Below are positions 30,212 to 39,231 of a DNA stretch of 64,000 bases, piece by piece (position 1 is the stretch's first letter; every line of letters starts with the position of its first letter). The position numbers and the translations under genes are program-made. Source of the stretch: Herbaspirillum sp. 3R11 (lineage in GTDB: Bacteria > Pseudomonadota > Gammaproteobacteria > Burkholderiales > Burkholderiaceae_D); NCBI RefSeq assembly GCF_004563925.1, contig NZ_SPNJ01000002.1:868001-932000 (forward strand), read 5' to 3'. The notes beneath the pieces are model-generated. The model did no database searches and was not told the origin of the DNA. It saw nothing but the letters and a program-made list of their open reading frames with translations.

Positions 30212-30220
30212 CCAGACTCA

Positions 30221-30299
<79 letters not shown>

Positions 30300-30308
30300 G
30301 CAATTCAG

Positions 30309-30339
30309 AAGGGCTTACGGTAAAACGTAAGCCCTTTTT
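30309..30339 (+). terminator. Terminator after tRNA-Ile2
   Basis: An 11-bp stem AAGGGCTTACG/CGTAAGCCCTT with a GTAAAA loop followed by TTT. It ends the rpoD-tRNA unit. Confidence 0.9.
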
Positions 30340-30396
30340 GTTTGTGCTCCGATATAGGGTGCTCTCCTGACAAACCAGTTTGTCGTCAACGTTAAC

Positions 30397-30411
30397 TAGA
30401 CGACCGGTCTA
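30397..30411. promoter_or_regulatory. NemR-type operator 1 (autoregulatory)
   Basis: TAGACGACCGGTCTA, an inverted repeat TAGAC-N5-GTCTA, 21 bp before the regulator start. The same 15 bp recurs at 31097-31111. Confidence 0.8.
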
Positions 30412-30432
30412 ATCATGGTTAAGATACGCCTT

Positions 30433-31032
30433 ATGACTACTGCTCCCCCCGATCTGCGCCAGCACATGCTCGAGGTCGCCAAATCCCTGATGCTGGAAAA
30501 GGGCTTCACGGCGGTCGGGCTGACCGAGTTGCTGGCGGTTGCGAAGATCCCCAAAGGCTCGTTCTATCACTACTTCGCGTCCAAGGAAGCCTTCGGCGAC
30601 GCCTTGCTGACCTGGTATTTCACCGGCCACCATGCACAGCTCGATCTTTTGCTGGGCGGTCGCGATCCGGCGGCGCAGCGGTTGATGCGTTACTGGCAGT
30701 ACTGGCTCGATACCCAGACCGGCGGGGATCCGGATCAACGTTGCCTGGCGGTGAAGCTCAGTGCGGAAGTCTCCGATCTGTCCGAAAGCATGCGGGCGAC
30801 GCTGGAGTGGGGCACGCGCGGCATCGTCGAGCGCGTGACGCGCTGCCTGGCGGAGGGGCAGGCCGATCAATCGCTGCAGGTGACGCAGGAGCCGGCCGAG
30901 TTGGCTGCCACGTTGTACCAGCTGTGGCTGGGCGGCAGCCTGATGGCCAAGATCAGCCGCCATCGCGGACCGCTCGATACGACGATGGGGAGTACGCGGA
31001 AATTGCTGGGACTCGGGGATTCGCGGGGCTGA
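30433..31032 (+). CDS. TetR-family repressor, NemR-like
   Basis: A 199-residue regulator, the same length as Escherichia coli NemR when started at the ATG at 30433; an ATG 18 bp upstream lies 3 bp from the operator and is less likely. The helix-turn-helix covers GFTAVGLTELLAVAKIPKGSFYHYF. It shares with NemR the redox Cys (Cys104 in QRCLAVKLSAEV) and the partner lysine (Lys173 in AKISRH), which in NemR sense hypochlorite and electrophiles such as methylglyoxal. It likely represses itself and the downstream reductase through identical operators upstream of each gene. Confidence 0.88.
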   Translation: MTTAPPDLRQHMLEVAKSLMLEKGFTAVGLTELLAVAKIPKGSFYHYFASKEAFGDALLTWYFTGHHAQLDLLLGGRDPAAQRLMRYWQYWLDTQTGGDPDQRCLAVKLSAEVSDLSESMRATLEWGTRGIVERVTRCLAEGQADQSLQVTQEPAELAATLYQLWLGGSLMAKISRHRGPLDTTMGSTRKLLGLGDSRG

Positions 31033-31096
31033 TTCCGCATTGCCGGCGGCCGCCAACATGCTGCAGTGTTTGGCGGTCTTTTATTTAAGTTGTTAC

Positions 31097-31111
31097 TAGA
31101 CGACCGGTCTA
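31097..31111. promoter_or_regulatory. NemR-type operator 2, upstream of curA-like gene
   Basis: An exact copy of the 15-bp site at 30397-30411 (TAGACGACCGGTCTA), 40 bp before the reductase start. Confidence 0.8.
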
Positions 31112-31151
31112 TTAATTGAAATTGCATTCCAATATTGATAAGGAGAAATTC

Positions 31152-32186
31152 ATGCCGCAACGCCCTCTGATCAATCGTCGTATCGTGCTGGCCCGGCGCC
31201 CCGACGGTGCGCCGCTCCCCCGGGACTTCCGTCTGGAAGAGGCCGCCATCCCCGTGCCTGCGGCTGGGCAGTTGCTGCTGCAGACCGTCTATCTTTCGCT
31301 CGACCCTTACATGCGCGGCCGCATGAGCGACGCCGCCTCGTATGCGCCACCGCTGGCGCTGGGCGAGGTCATGGTGGGCGGCACCGTCAGCCGTGTCGTG
31401 GTATCCCGCCATTCGCAATTCCGCGAGGGCGATCTGGTGCTGAGTTTCGACGGCTGGCAGGAATACGCCTTGTCCGACGGCAGCGACCTGACGCCGCTCG
31501 GCGATGCAGCGCATTCTCATCCTTCTCATGCGCTGAGCGTGCTCGGCATGCCCGGTTTCACTGCCTATCACGCGCTGCTCAAGATAGGCCAGCCGAAAGC
31601 CGGCGAAACCGTGGTCGTGGCGGCGGCCAGCGGCGCTGTCGGTTCGGTGCTTGGCCAGATCGCGAAGATCAAGGGCGCGTGCGTAGTCGGCATCGCCGGC
31701 GGCGCGGACAAGTGCCGCTACGTGGAGGAGGAGCTGGGATTCGACGTCTGCATCGACCGGCGCGATCCGGACTTCGCGCGCAAGCTTGCTGCGGCATGCC
31801 CGGACGGCATCGACATCTATCACGAGAGCGTGGGCGGCCCGGTATTCGACGCCGTGCTGCCGCTGCTCAATGATCACGCGCGCATACCGGTGTCGGGTTC
31901 GATTGCACATTACAACGAAAAGGGTCTGCCGGCGGGGCCGGATCGCCTGCCGCAATTATTGAGCGCCCTGGTGTTCCGTCGTATTCGCGTGCAAGGATTC
32001 ATCATCCTCGATCACTATACTGACGGCCATGCAGAATTCCAGCGCGACATGCGCGCTTGGGTCGCCGACGGGCGGGTCAAGTTGCGCGAGGACATCGTCG
32101 CGGGACTGGAGCATGCGCCAGCCGCGTTGATCGGTTTGCTCGACGGCCGCAATTTCGGCAAGGTGGTGGTGCGCGTCGCCGACTGA
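31152..32186 (+). CDS. curA: NADPH-dependent enal/curcumin reductase, MDR family (CurA-like)
   Basis: A 344-residue zinc-free medium-chain dehydrogenase/reductase. I chose the ATG at 31152 because AAGGAGAA precedes it; an in-frame start 36 bp upstream lies in the promoter zone. Family features: YLSLDPYMRGRMSD near residue 55, VLGMPGFTAYHALL, and the NADPH-binding VVVAAASGAVGSVLGQIAK. The end, LLDGRNFGKVVVRVAD, matches CurA of Escherichia coli. It reduces the double bond of alpha,beta-unsaturated aldehydes and ketones, so control by a NemR-like electrophile sensor makes sense. Confidence 0.92.
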   Translation: MPQRPLINRRIVLARRPDGAPLPRDFRLEEAAIPVPAAGQLLLQTVYLSLDPYMRGRMSDAASYAPPLALGEVMVGGTVSRVVVSRHSQFREGDLVLSFDGWQEYALSDGSDLTPLGDAAHSHPSHALSVLGMPGFTAYHALLKIGQPKAGETVVVAAASGAVGSVLGQIAKIKGACVVGIAGGADKCRYVEEELGFDVCIDRRDPDFARKLAAACPDGIDIYHESVGGPVFDAVLPLLNDHARIPVSGSIAHYNEKGLPAGPDRLPQLLSALVFRRIRVQGFIILDHYTDGHAEFQRDMRAWVADGRVKLREDIVAGLEHAPAALIGLLDGRNFGKVVVRVAD

Positions 32187-32232
32187 TGCTGTCTGATGTT
32201 GACCGACCACGACTGACGCCGTCGGCAATCAC

Positions 32233-32940
32233 TCAGAGGTATTGCTTGGGCAGAGGATAAGCCCAGTCGCCGCGCTTGCTGGTGTGCAGGCCCAGTCGGA
32301 CCAGGCCTTCGGCAAAGGTCACCGCCGCGCTGACACCGTCAATCACCGGCACGCCGAGCTCCTTGCTGATGGCCTGGCACAGGTCGGCCATGCCGGCGCA
32401 GCCGAGCACGATGCAGTCGACGTCGTCCTTGGCCAGCGCAAGGCGGCATTCCTGCATGATGGCGGCATAGGCTTGCGACGCCGGGTTATCGAGGTCGAGC
32501 ACGGCGATTTCGCAGGCGCGGATGTTGCGGCAGAAGCGCTGCATGCCGTAGCGCTCGGCCAGGTGCGCAGCAATGCCGCAGGTCCTGCCGAGTGTCGTGA
32601 CGATGCTGAAATGCTTGCCGATGAAACTGGCGGCGTGCATGGCCGCTTCGGCGATGCCGAACACCGGGCCGCTGGCGATTTCGCGTGCGGCATCGAGGCC
32701 AGGATCGCCGAAGCACGCGATGATGTGAGCGTCGGCGCCGGCGGCTTCGGCATGGCGAATTTCTCCGAGCAAGCCGGGCACGCACATGGCTTCGTCGTAG
32801 TGGCCTTCGATCGAGACCGGGCCGGTGGCGGGATTGCAGGCCCAGATCTCGGTACCCGGCGCCGCGACCTGACGGGCGCAGTCACCGATCTTGGCCGTCA
32901 TGCTGGCGGTGGTGTTGGGATTGACGATGTTGATTTTCAC
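32233..32940 (-). CDS. Asp/Glu/hydantoin racemase-family protein
   Basis: A 235-residue protein if started at the GTG giving MKINIVNPNTTASMT, which matches the family N-terminus; an in-frame start 42 bp upstream is possible. The family uses two cysteines as acid and base. Candidates are in IIACFGDPGLDAA and CIVLGCAGMADL. Relatives include hydantoin and allantoin racemases, maleate isomerase and arylmalonate decarboxylase, so the reaction is uncertain. It is the last gene downstream of the branched-chain-type ABC transporter, separated from livF by 55 bp, suggesting that it acts on the imported compound. Confidence 0.82.
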   Translation of the reverse strand: MKINIVNPNTTASMTAKIGDCARQVAAPGTEIWACNPATGPVSIEGHYDEAMCVPGLLGEIRHAEAAGADAHIIACFGDPGLDAAREIASGPVFGIAEAAMHAASFIGKHFSIVTTLGRTCGIAAHLAERYGMQRFCRNIRACEIAVLDLDNPASQAYAAIMQECRLALAKDDVDCIVLGCAGMADLCQAISKELGVPVIDGVSAAVTFAEGLVRLGLHTSKRGDWAYPLPKQYL

Positions 32941-32995
32941 GTTGTCTCGATTGTTCTTGATGGTTGGTGCTGATGCAAACACGGGTGATGCTGAC

Positions 32996-33763
32996 TTATG
33001 CGCCCAGATACAGACGTTTGATGTCGGGATGGTCGAGCAGCTCGCGCGAGACCCCTTCCAACTCGATGCGTCCGGTGGCGAGGATGTAGGCGTAGCGCGA
33101 AATCATCAGCGCCATGCGGCTGTTCTGCTCGACCAGCATGATGGTGACGCCCTCGTCCTTGTTGATCTCGAGGATGGTGCGTGCGATCAGGCGGATGAAT
33201 TGCGGCGCGATGCCCAGCGACGGTTCGTCCAGCAGCAGCAGGCGCGGCCGCGCCATCAGGGCGCGACCGATGGCGACCATCTGCTGCTCGCCGCCGGACA
33301 GGCTCGACGCCTGCTGGCCGAAACGTTCCTTCAGGCGCGGGAAGCGCGTCAGCACCTTGTCCAGGTCGGCTGCGATGCCGCCCTTGTCCGAACGCGTGTA
33401 CGCACCCATCAGCAAGTTGTCCTTGATCGACATGAACGGAAACACGTGGCGGCCTTCCGGCACCATTGCCACACCTTGCTCGACCAGCTTGTGCGCCGAG
33501 GTGCCGGTGACGTCGCCGCCATTGAGCAGGACCTTGCCGCCGCAGACCGGCGACAGGCCGGTGACGGCGCGCAGCGTCGACGACTTGCCTGCGCCGTTGG
33601 CGCCGATCAGCGCCACTACGCTGCCCTGGTCCACGCGCAGGCTGACGTCTTGCAGCGCGCGCACCTGGCCGTAGTTGAGCGAGACGTTTTGCAGCTGCAG
33701 GTGTGGGACCGCAGGCGCGGCGGCGCTTGTATCGGATGCAGCGGATTCCAGTATCGCGTTCAT
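32996..33763 (-). CDS. livF: Branched-chain amino acid-type ABC transporter, ATP-binding protein (LivF)
   Basis: A 255-residue ATPase starting at the ATG that overlaps the livG stop (MNAILESAASDTSAA). Walker A IGANGAGKSSTL, signature LSGGEQQMVAIGRALM and Walker B LLLLDEPSLGIAP are intact. A longer open frame upstream is a shadow over livG. The short Ala/Ser-rich leader before HLQLQNVSLNYGQ is unusual but harmless. With LivG it powers the HAAT-family importer. Confidence 0.92.
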   Translation of the reverse strand: MNAILESAASDTSAAAPAVPHLQLQNVSLNYGQVRALQDVSLRVDQGSVVALIGANGAGKSSTLRAVTGLSPVCGGKVLLNGGDVTGTSAHKLVEQGVAMVPEGRHVFPFMSIKDNLLMGAYTRSDKGGIAADLDKVLTRFPRLKERFGQQASSLSGGEQQMVAIGRALMARPRLLLLDEPSLGIAPQFIRLIARTILEINKDEGVTIMLVEQNSRMALMISRYAYILATGRIELEGVSRELLDHPDIKRLYLGA

Positions 33764-34596
33764 AGGCCGATGTCCTCGTCTTCCTTGCCCAGATAGGCTT
33801 CGATCACCTGTTCGTTGTTGCGGATTTCTTCCGGGCTGCCTTCGGCGATCTTTTTGCCGAAATAGAGCACGTGGATATGGTCGGAGATTTTCATCACGGC
33901 TTTCATGTCGTGTTCCACCAGCAGGATGGAGACGCCGCTGGCGGCGATCTTGCGCGTCAGTTCGACGGCGCGGTCGGTTTCGTCGGGATTGAGTCCGGCG
34001 TAAGGTTCGTCGAGCAGCAGCACCTTGGGACTCGCGGCCATGCCCATGGCGATGCCGAGCAGGCGCAGGTAGCCGTGCGGCAGCGTCTTGGCGACGCTGT
34101 CGGCGACACCGTCGAGATCGAGGAAGCGCAGGATTTCCAATGCGTCGGTGCGCATGCGGTCTTCGTCGCGGCGCGCCGACGCGGTATTGGCGAATACCTG
34201 GAAGTCGTTGGCGCTGCGCGAAAGCTGGCGTGCGAGGGCCACGTGTTCGAGCGCGGTCAACTCGGGGAAGATCGTGGTTTCCTGAAAGGTGCGCACCAGG
34301 CCGCGGGCGGAGATCTTGTGCGGATTCAGGCCGGTGATGTCTTCGCCGAACAGGCGAACCTTGCCGGTGGTCGGCGTGCAAAAGCCCGCCAGCATTTTGA
34401 AGAAGGTGCTCTTGCCGGCGCCGTTGGGGCCGATCACCGAGGTGACCTTGCCGGTCTCGGTGCCGAGCGACAGCGAGACATCGTCGTTGGCCAGCAGACC
34501 GCCGAAGCGTTTGCTCAGGCCGCTGGCTTCGAGGATGATGCGTTTGTCCGGGGGCGGGGTGACCGATGGACTCACGGGATTCATGGATGCACTCAT
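33760..34596 (-). CDS. livG: Branched-chain amino acid-type ABC transporter, ATP-binding protein (LivG)
   Basis: A 278-residue ATPase. Walker A is IGPNGAGKSTFFKML and Walker B is VLLLDEPYAGLNPDE. The ABC signature is LPHGYLRLLGIAMGM, a degenerate form of LSGGQ of the kind seen in some LivG proteins. The LivG-specific insert VRTFQETTIFPELTALEHV is present. Overlaps livM by 4 bp upstream and livF by 4 bp downstream. Confidence 0.92.
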   Translation of the reverse strand: MSASMNPVSPSVTPPPDKRIILEASGLSKRFGGLLANDDVSLSLGTETGKVTSVIGPNGAGKSTFFKMLAGFCTPTTGKVRLFGEDITGLNPHKISARGLVRTFQETTIFPELTALEHVALARQLSRSANDFQVFANTASARRDEDRMRTDALEILRFLDLDGVADSVAKTLPHGYLRLLGIAMGMAASPKVLLLDEPYAGLNPDETDRAVELTRKIAASGVSILLVEHDMKAVMKISDHIHVLYFGKKIAEGSPEEIRNNEQVIEAYLGKEDEDIGL

Positions 34597-35594
34597 TTAG
34601 CCTCTCCTTTGCGGAACGGCAGCGAGAACGAGAAGCCGCGCAGCGCCATCAGTCCGTTCGGCAGCGTCAGCATCACGACAATCATCAGCACGCCGTAGAT
34701 CAGCGATTGATATTGCTGGAAGTCCTGCAGCAGCTCGAACAGGATGGTCAGTGCAAACGCGCCGATCATCGCGCCGCTGACATACTCCAGTCCACCGAGG
34801 AAGCAGAACAGCATGTAGTAAATGCTGTGTTCGACCGTGAAGCTTTGCGGATACACGCTCTGTGTGAACACGGAGAAATAGCTGCCCCCCAAGCCGCCCA
34901 GCGCACAGGCGATGGAGAAGGCCAGAATGCGGTAGCGCCAGACGTTGACGCCAAAGCTCTCGGCCAGATCCTCGTTCAGTCGCATGGCGCGGAAGATGCC
35001 TCCCAGACGCGAATAGTGCACGCGCCAGACTACGCCGAGCGCGATCGCCAGCAATGCGATGCCGAGGTAATACAGCGGCAATGCAGAGTCGCCCGAGAAC
35101 GGTTGCGGCAGACCGGTGATGCCTTTGGAGCCTTGCGTCAGATTGCCGCCATTCAGAAACGCCAGTCGGATCGCTTCCGTCAGACAGATCGTCAACATCG
35201 AGAAGTAGATGCCCTTGAGTTTGAGAATCACGCTGCCGATCAGCGCGCCGCACAGGGCCGACGCCAGACACGACAGCGGCAGCGCGATCCAGAAGCTGAG
35301 GCCGGCTTTGGCGATCAGGATGGCGGTGACATAGCCGCCGATCAGTGCGAAGCCGGCCTGGCAGATATTGATGCGGCCGATGCAAAAGGTCAGCCACACG
35401 CCGCTGGCGATGACGGCCACGCCGGCGCAGTTCATCAGCACCGACATCAGGTAGCGCGAGTGGCCGATGCCGAGCGGCAGGACGATCAGCACGCCGAGTA
35501 TCAGCAGGATCACCGAGAAGTCGCGGCGTTGGTCGAGTTTCATGGCGCCTCGTGAAAGCAAGGAAGTGAGCGGGGAATTGAGAGATACCGTCAT
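34593..35594 (-). CDS. livM: Branched-chain amino acid-type ABC transporter permease (LivM)
   Basis: A 333-residue membrane protein starting at the ATG 2 bp after the livH stop (MTVSLNSPLTSLLS). It has 8-9 hydrophobic helices and the LivM segment GRINICQAGFALIGGYV followed by the long stretch LKGIYFSMLTICLTEAIR. The EAA-like coupling loop is FRAMRLNEDLAESFGVNVW. A larger open frame running upstream across livH is a low-complexity shadow. Confidence 0.92.
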   Translation of the reverse strand: MTVSLNSPLTSLLSRGAMKLDQRRDFSVILLILGVLIVLPLGIGHSRYLMSVLMNCAGVAVIASGVWLTFCIGRINICQAGFALIGGYVTAILIAKAGLSFWIALPLSCLASALCGALIGSVILKLKGIYFSMLTICLTEAIRLAFLNGGNLTQGSKGITGLPQPFSGDSALPLYYLGIALLAIALGVVWRVHYSRLGGIFRAMRLNEDLAESFGVNVWRYRILAFSIACALGGLGGSYFSVFTQSVYPQSFTVEHSIYYMLFCFLGGLEYVSGAMIGAFALTILFELLQDFQQYQSLIYGVLMIVVMLTLPNGLMALRGFSFSLPFRKGEAK

Positions 35595-35596
35595 GA

Positions 35597-36463
35597 TCAG
35601 CCCCAGGGTTTGCCGAACAGGCCGTTCGGCTTGAAGATCAGGAACACGATCATGGCGACGAAGATCAGCAGGTAAGTCATGCTGCTCGGCAGCAGGTCGT
35701 AGCCAACTGCTTCGGCCATGCCGAGCACGAAGCCGCCGACGATGGCGCCCGAGGTCACGCCGGCGCCGCCGATCATGATCATGATGAAGGCCTTGGTCGA
35801 GATGTTGGTGCCGACGCCGGCGTTGACGCCGTACAGCGTCACCAGCAGGCCGCCGGCGATACCGGCCAGCGCTGCGCCGATGGCGAAGCCCAGCGTGGTG
35901 ATGAACTTGACGTTGACGCCTTGCAGCAGCGCCGCTTCCTTGTCTTGCGCCACGGCGCGCAGGGCGCGACCGGGTTTGGTGTATTGCACGAACAGCAGCA
36001 ACGCGACGATGAAGCCGATCGAGATCGCGGCAACCGCAAGATTCGAATAGGGCAGGTACGCATCGCCGTCGTTGAGGATCAGCACGCCATCGATCAGCGT
36101 CGGCACGCCGCGCTGCTTTTCGCCGAACAGCGAGAGCGCGACGTTTTCCAGCAGCAGCGCGGTGCCGACCGCCATCAGCATGCTGCTTTCTTCGCGCTTG
36201 GAAGTCGCCAGCACCGGCTGGAACAGGAAGCGGTTGAACGCCATGCCGATCACGCCCAGCGTCGCACCCGCCAGCAGCAGCGCCAGCCAGAACGGGAAGC
36301 CGAATTGTCCGTACAGGTAGTACATGACGAAGCCGCCCAGCATGTACATCTGGCCATGCGCGAAATTGACCACGCGCATGATGCTGAAGACCATGGTCAG
36401 TCCCAGCGCAATGAGCGCATAGGCCGAGCCGAGGATGAGTCCGTTGATGAGAATTTGCAGCAT
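35597..36463 (-). CDS. livH: Branched-chain amino acid-type ABC transporter permease (LivH)
   Basis: A 288-residue membrane protein started at MLQILINGLILGSAYALIAL, the usual LivH opening; upstream in-frame codons have no support. Typical features are MRVVNFAHGQMYMLGGF and the coupling-loop segment RAVAQDKEAALLQGVNVKF. It forms the channel with LivM. Confidence 0.93.
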   Translation of the reverse strand: MLQILINGLILGSAYALIALGLTMVFSIMRVVNFAHGQMYMLGGFVMYYLYGQFGFPFWLALLLAGATLGVIGMAFNRFLFQPVLATSKREESSMLMAVGTALLLENVALSLFGEKQRGVPTLIDGVLILNDGDAYLPYSNLAVAAISIGFIVALLLFVQYTKPGRALRAVAQDKEAALLQGVNVKFITTLGFAIGAALAGIAGGLLVTLYGVNAGVGTNISTKAFIMIMIGGAGVTSGAIVGGFVLGMAEAVGYDLLPSSMTYLLIFVAMIVFLIFKPNGLFGKPWG

Positions 36464-36504
36464 GTCGGTTGATGAATCCTCTGTTGTTGCATGAATGTCG
36501 GGGT

Positions 36505-36539
36505 ATTGCCCGCACTGGAGGGAGGCCAGTGCGGGCAAT
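36505..36539 (-). other. Perfect 14-bp stem hairpin between binding-protein and permease genes
   Basis: ATTGCCCGCACTGG and its exact complement around a 7-nt loop, in the 219-bp gap between the substrate-binding protein gene and livH. No T-run follows on the minus strand. Such hairpins after binding-protein genes usually protect the upstream mRNA and lower permease expression. A second GC-rich hairpin (CCGCCGC...GCGGCGG, about 36618-36646) lies in the same gap. Confidence 0.7.
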
Positions 36540-36682
36540 GGGTGAAACAGACTATTTCTACAGCGACTGCCTTTTGTTGCCTGGTACTGCTTTTTACTGC
36601 CTGCTTCTGCTACTGAACCGCCGCGCGCAGGGATGACGTGCGGCGGATTACAACAACAGCCGGGGAGAGGCCAGGTGCAGCG

Positions 36683-37873
36683 TCAGTTCGCCACCTGTCC
36701 CACATAGACCGCCTCGAAGCCACCGCCCTTGTAAGCGTTGACCACCAGCGGTACGCCCACCTGCGATTGACGGCCGAAGTCTTTCTTGCCGACGAATTGC
36801 AGGGTGGTCTTGTCTTTCACGAAAGGATTGGTCATCTTGAACGACGGCATCTCCTTGCGGAATTGCTCGACGTCGGTCAATGCCTTCGGGTTCTTTTGCA
36901 GCACGGCCAGGATCAGTTCCAGCGCGTAAGCCTTGGTGCCGGCTTCGTCATTCCACTCGCCGACGCGCTTCTTGTAGACCTCGACGAATTGCTTCATGTA
37001 ATCCGACTGGATCGCCGGCGTCGATGCGCCGCCGACGGAGAGGAAGCCCGCGGCTTTTTCACCGGCGACTTGTTCGAGGATCTTGGCGTCCTGACCTGTT
37101 TCAGTGGACAGTTGACCCTTGAAGCCCAGATCGCGCGCCGCCTTGATCAGCAGCGGCGCATCCGACGGCGCCACGCCCGAGAGAACAATGGCGTCAGGCT
37201 TGGCGCGTACCAGCTTGGACATGATCGGCATGAAGTCGGTAGTACCCGGCTCGTAGCTTTCCTTGTCGGCCAGCACCTTCAGGCCGAGGCTCTTGGCTGC
37301 GGCCACGCCTTCTTCCTGCTGGTTCTTGGCATCGGACTCGTTGCGCGCGACGAAGGAAATGCTCTTCACGCCTTTCTTGTCCATCAGATACTTGTAGACC
37401 ACCGGACCGACCTGATACGAGGCCACCATGCCGAGCACGGATGCATTGGCCGGCGCGGTGTACAGCTCCTTGGAGAATGCGTACGGGAAGTTCATCGCTT
37501 TGGCGCGTTCCATCACCGGCTTGACGGCGATGGCGGTGGTGTCGATGTTCGGGCCGATGATGTACTTGACGCCGTCACTGGCGAGTTTTTCGGCGTTGGA
37601 GATCGAGATCTTCGGATCGTTCTTGTCGTCGAGTGCCACGATTTCAATCTTGTATTTCTTGCCGCCGATGTCGACGCCGCCCTTGGCGTTGTACATCTCG
37701 GCCGTGGTCTCAGCGCAGTATTTGTTGACCAGGCCCCACGATGCAGCGGCGCCGGACATGACGCCGTTGACGCCGATCTTCAGGACGTTGTCAGCAGCGT
37801 ACACTGCCGGTGCGGCGGCGAACATGGCCAGCGTCAATGCGGCCAGGGTTTTCAAGGACATGCGTTTGTTCAT
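36683..37873 (-). CDS. ABC transporter substrate-binding protein (LivK-like, type I fold)
   Basis: A 396-residue periplasmic protein. Of two adjacent ATG codons, the second (37873) has the better distance from GGGAG. The signal peptide is MNKRMSLKTLAALTLAMF followed by cleavage near AVYAADN. The mature part (VLKIGVNGVMSGAAASWG) is the leucine/isoleucine/valine-binding fold used for many amino acids, amides and aromatic acids. The ligand is unknown. It is read from the porin side and is followed by the hairpin and livHMGF. Confidence 0.9.
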   Translation of the reverse strand: MNKRMSLKTLAALTLAMFAAAPAVYAADNVLKIGVNGVMSGAAASWGLVNKYCAETTAEMYNAKGGVDIGGKKYKIEIVALDDKNDPKISISNAEKLASDGVKYIIGPNIDTTAIAVKPVMERAKAMNFPYAFSKELYTAPANASVLGMVASYQVGPVVYKYLMDKKGVKSISFVARNESDAKNQQEEGVAAAKSLGLKVLADKESYEPGTTDFMPIMSKLVRAKPDAIVLSGVAPSDAPLLIKAARDLGFKGQLSTETGQDAKILEQVAGEKAAGFLSVGGASTPAIQSDYMKQFVEVYKKRVGEWNDEAGTKAYALELILAVLQKNPKALTDVEQFRKEMPSFKMTNPFVKDKTTLQFVGKKDFGRQSQVGVPLVVNAYKGGGFEAVYVGQVAN

Positions 37874-37986
37874 CATTACTCCCGTTTGAAAAATGGAAAA
37901 CAGAAAAGTCGATTCAAAAATTTTCAGATAAAAATCAAGCAAGGATCACGCCGTGCGGTTTCTTATCTCTACGTGCCGTACTCTGA

Positions 37987-39069
37987 TCAAAACGTGTGAC
38001 GAATGCCGAGAGCCAGTGCGGTCTGATGCTGATTGGCGTAACCGCCGCCGATGGCTGTCGAGTTGGTGCTGATCAGCGATTCGGTGGCGCCGTCGCCGTT
38101 GCTCAGGTAGGCCAGGTTGGCGATCAGGCTGGTGCGTTTGGACAGACTGTAGATGCCGAGCAGGCGATAGACCTTGGTGTTGTTCGACAGCGTGGTGTTC
38201 TTGCGATAGATGACGTCAGCCGAGCCGGTGAAGGCAGGCGTGAAGGTGTAATCCACGCCGGCTTCCACTGCATAGGCCTTGCGTGCGGTCGGCAGCGACG
38301 GGATCGACTGGAACGAGCCGGGACCGGAGATGTCGCTGCGTGCGGCGCCAAGACGCAGCTTGAGTGCGTTGATGGTGTAGCTGGCGCCAAGCGTGGTCAG
38401 CTTGAGCACGTTGCCGGTGTTGGTGAGACCGACGGTGGCGTCCTGTTCGCGATCAAACGTGATGCCGACGAAGAACGGACCTTGCGCGTACTTTGCGGCG
38501 ATGTTGTAGACCTGACCGGTGCGCAGGCTACCAGCCGCTTCGCCGAAGCCGTACATCACGCCGCCCTGGAAGCCGCCGACTTCAGGCGACACATACTTGA
38601 TGGTGTTGTTGTAGATTTCGCTGACCGCATCGAATTCGGAGAACTTGAAAATCGCGCCCGAGTTGTAGCCGCCCTTGAATACGCTGCCCACCAGCCAGTC
38701 ATCGTTGAAGTTCCATTGCTTGCCGACGGTCAGTGCGCCCGACGAGCTTTCCAGGCCGACCAGCGAGTTGCGCGAAAACAGCTGGCCGGAAGCCGACTGC
38801 GAGCCGTTGGTCGGATTGAACCCGGCTTGCAGGTTGAACACGGCATTGAGGCCGCCGCCCAGATCTTCCTTGCCGCGGAAGCCGACATTGGACACGCCGA
38901 GGATGCTGTTGAGCATGCCGACCTTGGTCTGGGTGCCGGTGCCCGCATTGCTGGTGTAGCCGAAGCCGGTGTCGATGACGCCCGAGATCGTCACGCTCGA
39001 TTGTGCGCACGCGATGCCGCTGGCGCCCAACAGCAGGGTTGCCGCGCCGAGTTTGCTGAATGTGTTCAT
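37987..39069 (-). CDS. Gram-negative porin (Omp32-type)
   Basis: A 360-residue outer-membrane beta-barrel. The signal peptide ends ASGIACAQSS, followed by SVTISGVIDTGFGYT, the typical first strand, then LGVSNVGFRGKEDLGGGLNAVFNLQ, and it ends in the aromatic residue Phe (ALGIRHTF). It is upstream of the substrate-binding protein gene by about 113 bp in the same direction. It likely forms the outer-membrane entry for the same substrate and, by position, is controlled by the divergent GntR/FCD regulator. Confidence 0.93.
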   Translation of the reverse strand: MNTFSKLGAATLLLGASGIACAQSSVTISGVIDTGFGYTSNAGTGTQTKVGMLNSILGVSNVGFRGKEDLGGGLNAVFNLQAGFNPTNGSQSASGQLFSRNSLVGLESSSGALTVGKQWNFNDDWLVGSVFKGGYNSGAIFKFSEFDAVSEIYNNTIKYVSPEVGGFQGGVMYGFGEAAGSLRTGQVYNIAAKYAQGPFFVGITFDREQDATVGLTNTGNVLKLTTLGASYTINALKLRLGAARSDISGPGSFQSIPSLPTARKAYAVEAGVDYTFTPAFTGSADVIYRKNTTLSNNTKVYRLLGIYSLSKRTSLIANLAYLSNGDGATESLISTNSTAIGGGYANQHQTALALGIRHTF

Positions 39070-39219
39070 GTTGTCCTTCTTGATATGGTTATCGTGTCGG
39101 CCCGGCGCCCATTCCCTCCGGACCAGCTGTTGTCATGAGGATTACCTGCACTGCATTTCTTGCTTGCTGCGTGGCCGGCGCGTTGAGTCGACGCACCGGT
39201 GACTACAATTCAAATCAGG

Positions 39220-39231
39220 ATTGTGCACAAT
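39220..39231. promoter_or_regulatory. GntR/FCD operator 1
   Basis: Perfect 12-bp palindrome ATTGTGCACAAT, extended to 14 bp by G/C. The TTGT-N2-ACAA layout is typical for FadR-subfamily GntR proteins. About 150 bp upstream of the porin start. Confidence 0.75.

Noticed and set aside
32996..34381. A longer 461-codon reading of livF
   Set aside because: The upstream part is a shadow of livG; the ATG overlapping the livG stop gives the normal family length.
34593..36515. A 640-codon extension of livM
   Set aside because: The first ~300 codons overlap livH out of frame and translate to low-complexity Arg/Ala sequence; LivM proteins are about 330 residues and a proper start lies at 35594.
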